Shown here: piece after piece, positions 57,886 to 64,000 of the stretch
Layout of the letters: the number at the start of each line of letters is the position of its first letter
Position numbering within the stretch: position 1 is the first letter of the stretch
Assembly (NCBI RefSeq): GCF_003050705.1
Contig: NZ_QAOG01000001.1
Coordinates: 62,001-126,000, forward strand
Direction of reading: 5' to 3'
Source: Sphingomonas aurantiaca
Lineage (GTDB): Bacteria; Pseudomonadota; Alphaproteobacteria; Sphingomonadales; Sphingomonadaceae
DNA: 64,000 nucleotides
Translations under genes and position numbers: made by a program
Notes under the pieces: generated by a model
What the model was told of the DNA's origin: nothing
The model's database searches: none
Seen by the model: only the letters and a program-made list of their open reading frames with translations

Positions 57886-60402
57886 TCACCACTTGAGCCC
57901 GAGCGAGAAGCGGACGTTGCGGCCCCATAGCGGGCGCCCGAAGATCGCGTCGGGCACCCCCTGCCCGGTCAGCGTATCGCCAGCGGTATTGCCTTCGGTC
58001 AGCCCATGCGCGTTGGTGATGTTGTCGCCCGCGACCTGGAAGCTCCACGGACCGCGATCGACCATCAGCCCTGCGCTGAAATAGCCGTAGCCGGGCAGCG
58101 CGGTCGTGTTGGTCACGTCGACGAAACGCTTTCCGACATAATCGTAGCGACCATAGACGCTCACCCGATTACCGCCCGCGTTGAAATCGAGGCTCGGGCG
58201 GATGTTGCCGTACACCTTGGGCTGGCGAACGATCTGCTTGCCAGCGACCGCCCCGGCGTTCGCCCCGGTGCTGCTGGTGAAGTTGATGTATTTGGGGTCC
58301 TGCACCGTCAGCGCCCCCGACAGCGACAAGGGGCCGCGGATCCGGAGCTGGCCGTCCGCCTCCATGCCCTTGTCCTCCGCCGAGCCGACGAAGTTGACGA
58401 CCTGGTCGCTTCGCCCGGTGGTCGGGTTGAAGGTGGTGAAGCTCGCGTTGAGCGGATCGAACTTGGTGTAGAAGCCGGTGACGTACAGATAGGACCGCCC
58501 CGACACCGCCTTGACCCCGGCTTCGTACAGCTTGGCCTTCGACGCGGTGAACGACGATCCCGCGATCGCCACCGACGACGCATAGGCCGGAACTTCGAGC
58601 TGCGACGCGCGCGCGTAGACGCCGAAGCTGCGGCTCAGATCGTAATTCGCGCCGACGGTCCAGTTCGTCGCCTTGGGCTTGAGCTTGGTGTTGACGATCG
58701 CGCCAGTGAAGCCGCGCGTGCTGTTGTCCGCGAGCGTCGTCGCGCTGCCGAGGTTATAGGCCGCGGTGGTCTGCGAGAAGCCAGTATAGCTGTAATATTC
58801 CTGGCGCAAACCGAGGTCGATCCGCAGCTTGTCGGTCACGTCCCAGGTGTCGGTGCCGTAGACCGCGACCATCTGCGCATCATATTTGCCGCCGACCAGC
58901 GAGGACGCGTCGTTGAGCGCGCCATTGTCGGTGACATAGCCCCGCACCGCGCCCTGCGCGTCATAGGCGATGAGATCGAGCGTCTTGGGCTGCGACGCGA
59001 CTTGGACCAGATAGTTCTGATAGACGCCAAAGACGGTGCTGCCCCAGTCCGCGCCATAGACGCCGACGCGGATGTCGTGCGTGCCGATCGGCGTCTCGAA
59101 CTTGCGCGTGACGCTCAGATCGCCTTGGCCCGAATAGAATTTCGCCTCGGTCGAGCGATATTGGGCGCTCAGCACCAGGCCGGACTGGCTCGCCGGGTCA
59201 TAGACGGTCGCGCCGTTCGTCCCCGCGATCGCGTAGCCGAGCCGTGCGACATTGCCGAACGCCGACTGCGCCGCCGACCGGAAGCCATTGGCGAAGGTCG
59301 TCGCATCCTGCGGGTTGGACGTCGTGTAGAGCGCGTCGAGGGTGGAGCGGCCCGAGGTATAGCCTGCCTTGGCGGAGACGTGCCACGGCCCGTAATCGCC
59401 CTCGTAATCGAGCTGCGCATTGCCCATCCGCATGTGACGGCCGTCGGCGAGATCACCGCTCCGGTTCTGGATGACGCCTGCGCCATTGCGGTACGCGATG
59501 TTGACCGAGCGCAGCGCGGGCGTGCTCAACGTGCCCGTCAGCGAATTGAGGAACGGGTTGAGGCTGACCGACGGGTTGCGCGGGTCCGCGGTCGGCAGCG
59601 ACAGATAGAAGCCGTTGCGGTCGTTCACATATTCGCCCGACAGCTTGATCGAGCCGTTGGAGAAATCGTGCTTCAGATTGCCGCGGATCTGCCCGCCACG
59701 ATCGAACGGAAAGCCCGCGTCGCGGTAGCCGTCGTTTTGGCGGATGAACCCGCCGATCGCATAATAGGTGTCATGCTTGAGCGGCCCGGACTGGTACGCG
59801 TCGAGGCGGTACAGCCCGGACGTGCCGAGCGTGAGCTTGGCCTCGCCGTGCGGCGTGTCGGTGCCGGTGCGCGTGATGACGTTGGCGATCGCCGCCGCCC
59901 CGCTCGCATAGATCGGCGCGGGGCCGCCGCGGACGACCTCGACGCGCTGCGTCATCAGGTCGTTGCGGTTCATCCCGTCGCCCGCGTTGAAGAAATAGCC
60001 GTCGAGATCGTGGAACAGCGGCAGGCCGTCCTGCTGGAAATACAGATAGCCGCGATCGGTCGGGATGCCGCGGACGCGCGTTATGTTCTGCACCTCCCCG
60101 CCGGTCGATTCGACCTGGACGCCGGGGATCGCGCTGAGCAGCTGCGCCATGCTCTGCGGCGCGAGCTTCTTGATGTCGTCGCTCGACAGCGTGTTGACGG
60201 CGTAGGAAACGTCGAAGCGGCGTTGCGCGCGCGCCGAGCCCGTCACGACGATGTCGCTCGGGACGGCCTCGGGCTCGGCGGCGGGGGCAGCGGCCTGCGG
60301 TACAGCGCTCGCCACCGGCGCGGGCTGCTGCGCGACGGCCGGGGTGGCAAGCGCGGCGAAGGCCCACAGGCCGGTGCTGCTCAGGAAACGATTCTTATGC
60401 AT
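57886..60402 (-). CDS. TonB-dependent outer-membrane receptor (GDPD-associated)
   Basis: The 838-residue protein has a signal peptide (1-25), a TonB-box region (PSDIVVTGSARAQ) and a plug (MAQLLSAIPGVQVESTGGEV, then RVRGIPTDRGYLYFQQDGLPLFHD). The barrel ends GRNVRFSLGLKW. ATG 60402 is preceded by GGGGGG. The linked phosphodiesterase suggests uptake of a phosphodiester or phospholipid headgroup, but the ROK regulator and MFS transporter nearby equally allow a glycoside. An operator-like repeat sits upstream (60459-60482). Confidence 0.92.
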   Translation of the reverse strand: MHKNRFLSSTGLWAFAALATPAVAQQPAPVASAVPQAAAPAAEPEAVPSDIVVTGSARAQRRFDVSYAVNTLSSDDIKKLAPQSMAQLLSAIPGVQVESTGGEVQNITRVRGIPTDRGYLYFQQDGLPLFHDLDGYFFNAGDGMNRNDLMTQRVEVVRGGPAPIYASGAAAIANVITRTGTDTPHGEAKLTLGTSGLYRLDAYQSGPLKHDTYYAIGGFIRQNDGYRDAGFPFDRGGQIRGNLKHDFSNGSIKLSGEYVNDRNGFYLSLPTADPRNPSVSLNPFLNSLTGTLSTPALRSVNIAYRNGAGVIQNRSGDLADGRHMRMGNAQLDYEGDYGPWHVSAKAGYTSGRSTLDALYTTSNPQDATTFANGFRSAAQSAFGNVARLGYAIAGTNGATVYDPASQSGLVLSAQYRSTEAKFYSGQGDLSVTRKFETPIGTHDIRVGVYGADWGSTVFGVYQNYLVQVASQPKTLDLIAYDAQGAVRGYVTDNGALNDASSLVGGKYDAQMVAVYGTDTWDVTDKLRIDLGLRQEYYSYTGFSQTTAAYNLGSATTLADNSTRGFTGAIVNTKLKPKATNWTVGANYDLSRSFGVYARASQLEVPAYASSVAIAGSSFTASKAKLYEAGVKAVSGRSYLYVTGFYTKFDPLNASFTTFNPTTGRSDQVVNFVGSAEDKGMEADGQLRIRGPLSLSGALTVQDPKYINFTSSTGANAGAVAGKQIVRQPKVYGNIRPSLDFNAGGNRVSVYGRYDYVGKRFVDVTNTTALPGYGYFSAGLMVDRGPWSFQVAGDNITNAHGLTEGNTAGDTLTGQGVPDAIFGRPLWGRNVRFSLGLKW

Positions 60403-60458
60403 GTTGATACCCCCCAAAGGTCACGATGGGGCGCGCTATGATCAGCGGTCATGACAGT

Positions 60459-60482
60459 TTTAATTACTTTCACGTAATTAAA
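60459..60482. promoter_or_regulatory. Operator-like inverted repeat upstream of the TonB-GDPD operon
   Basis: TTTAATTAC-tttcac-GTAATTAAA is a perfect 9-base inverted repeat with a 6-base spacer, 56 bases upstream of the receptor start. It is highly AT-rich against the surrounding GC. It lies between the receptor gene and the ROK regulator stop, and it suits a dimeric NagC/XylR-type repressor. Confidence 0.65.
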
Positions 60483-60515
60483 TAATCGCTACCAGAATTG
60501 TATGGATGACGCCGT

Positions 60516-61658
60516 TCAGCCCCCGTTACTGGGTGCGGTCACCGCATGGATCGGTGCGAGCGCGGCACCGATCACCACCGCGGAACTGCCGATCGGCGAC
60601 GCGTGAACCTTGGGAATTTCCCCGCGATAGTCCGCGTCGCGCGCCGCTACGAGATGATCGATCCGTACTGCCAGCCGCTCCAGTATCGCCAGCGGCAGCG
60701 CACCCGAAATGACGACCGCGCCGGGGTCGAGCCAGACCGTGCCGGTGATGACCGCATATTCGAGCTGGCGGGCGACGCGTTCGATCCAGTCGGCGATCAG
60801 CGGGGCTTGCCGCACCTGCAACGCGTCGATCTCCGACAGCGACTCGATCGCTTCGCCGGCAGCCTGCAACAGATGCAGCAGGTCGATTCCCGACGGTCGC
60901 GGCTGGCCGGTCGGGAACAGCCGCCCGACTTCGCCCGCATTGCCATGCTCGCCCGCGAACAGATCGCGCTCGGCGATCAGCCCCGCGCCAATGCCATGCC
61001 CGAGGAACAGCACCAGCACCGAGCGATACCGCCCGATGATATCCTTCTGGTAGAATTCGGCGAGCGCGGCGGCGGTCGCGTCATTCTCGATCCACACCGC
61101 CATGCCGAGCACGTCGCCGAGCATTTCGGCAAGCGGGACGTCGCTCCAGCCGGACAGCCGGTCGACGACCTGACGATGGTTGCGATCGCCACGGATCCTG
61201 TAACCCGGAACCGCCACGCCCACCCCGAGGAACCGCCCGCGCATGAAGCCATGGTCGGCGGCCAGCGCACGCAGCCGCGCATCGAGCGTCCGCGCGAAAA
61301 CCAGCGGATCGGGGCTGTCGAACCGAAGCGAATCGCGGATCAACGGCTTGCCCGAGAAATCGACCAGCACCAGTTCGAGCCAGCCCGGATGGACCGTCGC
61401 GCCGACCGCCCATCCGCCATGCCCCGAAATCGCGAGCGGCACCATCGGCCGCCCCCGTGTCGCCGCACCCTGCGAATCCTGCTCCTCGACCACCCCGAGC
61501 GCGATCATCTGCTGCGTCATCCGCGTCATCGAGGCGCCGTTCATGCCGAGCGTCTCGGCGAGCTGGATCCGAGGGCTCGGTCGACCGATGCGGAGCTGCC
61601 AGAGGATGCGCTTCTGCTGCTCGGTCAATAGGATCTGCGGGCGATGTCGGTTCATCAT
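60516..61658 (-). CDS. ROK-family transcriptional regulator without kinase motifs
   Basis: The 380-residue protein has an N-terminal winged helix (about 10-65, QKRILWQLRIGRPSPRIQLAETLGMNGASMTRM) and a ROK domain (GVGVAVPGYRI, WIENDATAAALAEFY, LGHGIGAGLIAERDLFAGEHGNAGEVG). The usual DxGxT phosphate motif and the CxCGxxGC zinc cluster are missing, so it is a regulator, not a sugar kinase. ATG 61658 is chosen over the adjacent ATG 61655. It lies between the TonB-GDPD pair and a divergent MFS gene and probably controls both. Confidence 0.9.
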   Translation of the reverse strand: MMNRHRPQILLTEQQKRILWQLRIGRPSPRIQLAETLGMNGASMTRMTQQMIALGVVEEQDSQGAATRGRPMVPLAISGHGGWAVGATVHPGWLELVLVDFSGKPLIRDSLRFDSPDPLVFARTLDARLRALAADHGFMRGRFLGVGVAVPGYRIRGDRNHRQVVDRLSGWSDVPLAEMLGDVLGMAVWIENDATAAALAEFYQKDIIGRYRSVLVLFLGHGIGAGLIAERDLFAGEHGNAGEVGRLFPTGQPRPSGIDLLHLLQAAGEAIESLSEIDALQVRQAPLIADWIERVARQLEYAVITGTVWLDPGAVVISGALPLAILERLAVRIDHLVAARDADYRGEIPKVHASPIGSSAVVIGAALAPIHAVTAPSNGG

Positions 61659-61722
61659 CGCGACCGTATATATTTGCAGCATGTCAAGAAAATGAAAGGC
61701 GACACCGCTACCCGCTCGCACG

Positions 61723-63021
61723 ATGGCCGCTCCCCTGCCCACCCCTGCGCCTATTCGCGATGAGTCCGTGCCGCGGCGCGGGATCAACCTCGGCTATGCG
61801 GCGGGCAACCTTGGCAAGAGCGTCGTCTGGACGACGTTCGAGAGCTTCCTGCTGTTCTATCTCGTCACCGCCGCGCATCTCCCGCCGTTATGGGCGGGGG
61901 CGCTGCTGTCGGGGATGATGTTCTGGGACGCGTGCGCCGATGTCGTGGTCGGGCATCTCGTCGACCGCTATGCCCGGCCCGATCTGCTCGGCCGGCTGAT
62001 CCAGATCGGCGCGCCGCTGTGCGGGCTCGCCTTCTGGGCGATCTTCGCGATCCCGGCGCGATCGCATCCGCTGCTCGTCGTTGCGGCGGTCGCGGCCTGC
62101 CGGATCGGCTACACCTTGTGCGACATCGGGCACAACACGCTGCTCGTCCGGGTCGCGACCAACGCGCGGAATGCATCGATGGTGTCGGGGCTCCGCCTCG
62201 TCTTCAGCGCGATCGGGGCCGGGCTGGTGGGCCTTGCCTCCTCCTACCTGCTGGCGGTGCCACGCGCCGCAGAGCGGCCTGCGGCGTTCGGGCTGTGTGC
62301 GCTTGGCGGCGGCCTCCTGTATCTCGCGACCTTGACCCTCGCCCGGCACGTGACCAGCACGCTGCCAGTTGCGGCAGTCGCTCCCGTGCGTGCGAGTTCC
62401 GCTGCTCTGCTCACCCGACTGTGGCGCAACCACGCCTATCGCCGCGTGCTGATGCTCGTTGCGATCCAGTCGAGCCTGATCCCGATCTTCAGTCGCGCGC
62501 TGCCATTCTTCGGCACGGTGGTGCATGGCGATGCGGCCTGGGCGGGACCCGCCTTGTCGACGATGACGCTGGCGCAGGCGCTGTCGCTGCCCGGCTGGAT
62601 CCTGCTGTCGCAGCGCTGCTCGTCACAGACCGTCCTGCGGCTGGCCTATGGGTTCATGGTTGCGGGTGTCGCGTTGCTGGGCTGGCAGCTCGACAAGGGC
62701 GCGGGTTTGGCGCCGCTCATCGTCATCGGCATCGCGAACGCCGGTGCCAACATGGCGATCTGGGCACTTCTCGCGCGCAGCATCCGTGCCGGCAAGGATG
62801 AAGGCGGCGGGTCCGAAGCGCTGCCGATCGGCCTGTTTCTCGCGACGCTCAAGGGCGCGGCCGGCGTCGGCGGCGCGATCCTCTCGATCGCGGTCGCGTT
62901 GCAGGATGGTGCATGCACCGCGTGCCTCGGCGGTATTTCCCCCATCGTGGTCGCCGCGCTGGCGTTACCGGTGCTGGGCTGCGTGTCGTGCCTGCTCCTG
63001 CTGCGCCGCACACCGGCCTGA
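61723..63021 (+). CDS. MFS transporter, GPH/MelB-like sugar or cation symporter
   Basis: The 432-residue protein has about 12 spans and GPH-like signatures: LGYAAGNLGKSVVWTTFESFLLFYLV in helix 1, MMFWDACADVVVGHLVDRY in helix 2 with the loop-2 Asp-Arg, and GYTLCDIGHNTLLVRVATNARNA. It should import a solute across the inner membrane. It diverges from the ROK regulator with a 64-base gap, completing the cluster of outer-membrane receptor, periplasmic enzyme and inner-membrane carrier. Confidence 0.88.
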   Translation: MAAPLPTPAPIRDESVPRRGINLGYAAGNLGKSVVWTTFESFLLFYLVTAAHLPPLWAGALLSGMMFWDACADVVVGHLVDRYARPDLLGRLIQIGAPLCGLAFWAIFAIPARSHPLLVVAAVAACRIGYTLCDIGHNTLLVRVATNARNASMVSGLRLVFSAIGAGLVGLASSYLLAVPRAAERPAAFGLCALGGGLLYLATLTLARHVTSTLPVAAVAPVRASSAALLTRLWRNHAYRRVLMLVAIQSSLIPIFSRALPFFGTVVHGDAAWAGPALSTMTLAQALSLPGWILLSQRCSSQTVLRLAYGFMVAGVALLGWQLDKGAGLAPLIVIGIANAGANMAIWALLARSIRAGKDEGGGSEALPIGLFLATLKGAAGVGGAILSIAVALQDGACTACLGGISPIVVAALALPVLGCVSCLLLLRRTPA

Positions 63022-63173
63022 ATTCGGCCTCTCCAGCCGCCCCCAATTTCGGACGCGCAGAGCGAGGTTCCCTGTTCCCGACTTCCACCGTTCGTTCATC
63101 GAAACATATCGCCAACGAACGTGGCAAGGCCAGCAGCGGGGCACGGCTCGGAATGGATGGCGAAGTAACAAAC

Positions 63174-64000
63174 TCACCGCGCCTTTGCGGGATCGCCATA
63201 GAACGCGCCGCGTCCATCCGTGCCGAGATAGACGCGACCTTCGCGCCGGGGATCGCCTGAGACGACGCGGTAGCGCCCGCCCCACCGATGCGAGTCGTCG
63301 TCGATACGCACCCAAGACCGCCCCGCGTCCATCGAGCGCCACACCCCCCTGACGCCGCCGAGCGTCCCGACCGCAAACACGCCGTTTCGGCCCAGACCGA
63401 AGAGTTCGACTTTGAGCCGGTCCGTGGCCGATACGAAGCTAATGCCGCCGTCGGAACTGCGAAACAGCTGCGTGCCTGCCTGCAGCCACAGGGTTCCCGT
63501 ACGGTCGGGGGCCGAAAGGAGTGAACTTTGCGCCTCGCGGCCCTGCCTGCCTAGCGGGGCGAGATCCGCAGGTAGGCCATGGCTAGCCAGCGGTGCGAAG
63601 CTGACCCCGGCGTCTCGGGATACCAACAGCTTCCCGCGGCCAACATCCACGGCATAGAAGATCCGCGGATCGCGCTTGTCGGCCACAGCGCGGGTCTTGC
63701 CCGGCAAGCCGCGAACCGCCGACCAGAGACGTCCGCCATCACGCGAAACTTGTGCGACCGGGGTCGCCACGATCATCGTCGCGCCGTCCGCCGATACACT
63801 GATCGGCCAATCCCCATTCAGGTCTTCACGCCTGGCCGGGTTGCCCATCGGTGGCAAAACAATCTCTGTCCATGTGCGACCGCCATCGTCGGACCGGCCC
63901 ATGGACGCTTGCCGGGGCCGGTCGAGATACAAGCTGCCGCTGCGCACGATCACGTTCGGCGCCAGGCCTGCGTAATCGATGCTGTTCGTATTCGACATAT
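63174..64000 (-). CDS. GH74/BNR-type beta-propeller glycosidase, C-terminal part
   Basis: The frame is open at the right edge, so only the last 275 or so residues are seen. They contain repeated BNR/Asp-box units: SDDGGRTWTEI, SRDGGRLWSAV, SRDAGVSFAPL, SSDGGISFVSA and SMDAGRSWVRI. The opening SIDYAGLAPNVIVRSG fits the second propeller of GH74 xyloglucanases, and RVYLGTDGRGAFYGD closes it. It would cut xyloglucan or a related polysaccharide outside the cytoplasm. The N-terminus and catalytic Asp residues are not visible. A sialidase-like protein is the alternative. Confidence 0.78.
   Translation of the reverse strand, partial: MSNTNSIDYAGLAPNVIVRSGSLYLDRPRQASMGRSDDGGRTWTEIVLPPMGNPARREDLNGDWPISVSADGATMIVATPVAQVSRDGGRLWSAVRGLPGKTRAVADKRDPRIFYAVDVGRGKLLVSRDAGVSFAPLASHGLPADLAPLGRQGREAQSSLLSAPDRTGTLWLQAGTQLFRSSDGGISFVSATDRLKVELFGLGRNGVFAVGTLGGVRGVWRSMDAGRSWVRIDDDSHRWGGRYRVVSGDPRREGRVYLGTDGRGAFYGDPAKAR

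Noticed and set aside
63022-63173. A small gene in the gap between the MFS transporter and the GH74-like gene.
   Set aside because: No frame has a ribosome site and sensible composition. I see nothing there that I can support.

Overview
This 64 kb window is GC-rich alphaproteobacterial chromosome. Gene content and protein style point to a sphingomonad (Sphingomonas or a close relative). The evidence is the rpmF-plsX-fabH-ihfA-merR block, the rpmI-rplT-pheS-pheT block, two TonB-dependent receptors beside sugar-type transporters, a ROK regulator, and many paired palindromic (REP-like) intergenic elements. No rRNA, tRNA, CRISPR array, prophage or classical insertion sequence was seen. The genus is an inference.

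Layout. 1-6.9 kb: end of an exported MsrA, aspartate aminotransferase, fused PabB-PabC, a glyoxalase-II-like hydrolase, and an M28 peptidase coupled to a MAPEG protein. 7.1-10.1 kb: ribosomal L32, PlsX, FabH, IHF alpha and a MerR regulator. 10.3-17.9 kb (minus strand): RF3, an aldose-1-epimerase-like protein, PheT, PheS, a GIY-YIG nuclease wedged into the translation operon between palindromic elements, then L20 and L35. 18-25.3 kb: AsmA, a HisN-like phosphatase with a histidine-rich tail, a peroxiredoxin, a GGDEF protein, two tiny membrane ORFs, a PEBP protein, a lipoprotein, a DUF1810 protein and a lysine-rich small protein. 25.4-30.5 kb: CcmB, CcmA and a zincin, a pterin dehydratase, an SDR, and an OpuC-type ABC system whose permease and binding protein are fused. 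30.5-38.2 kb: a TonB receptor with a Gly/Arg-rich insert, a sugar porter, a spore-coat-U-like secreted protein and a large MscS-family channel.

38.5-49.9 kb is a methylmalonyl-CoA (propionate) locus: biotin carboxylase subunit, LprI-like protein, biotin synthase, methylmalonyl-CoA mutase, enoyl-CoA hydratase, methylmalonyl-CoA epimerase, a coiled-coil/RHH pair with a perfect palindrome upstream, carboxyltransferase subunit, and a divergent ScfR-like regulator. Two TTGCAAACT repeats lie in the divergent promoter region. Biotin synthesis, the biotin enzyme, epimerase and mutase together convert propionyl-CoA to succinyl-CoA.

50-64 kb: a thioesterase, an epoxide-hydrolase-like domain in open frame with an exported royal-jelly/Yellow-type protein, a catalase-like/CMD/membrane-protein operon opposite a Crp-family regulator, small conserved-looking proteins, and a cluster of glycerophosphodiesterase, TonB receptor, ROK regulator and MFS transporter. 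The window ends in a GH74-like beta-propeller.

The most unusual observation concerns the palindromic elements. About fifteen two-armed copies of several related families occur. Two copies lie in frame inside reading frames, in the biotin carboxylase subunit and in BioB, each adding about 36 residues. They are read in different phases, much like the Rickettsia palindromic elements. Another pair brackets a GIY-YIG gene that interrupts the usual rplT-pheS order, and one arm supplies that gene's stop codon.
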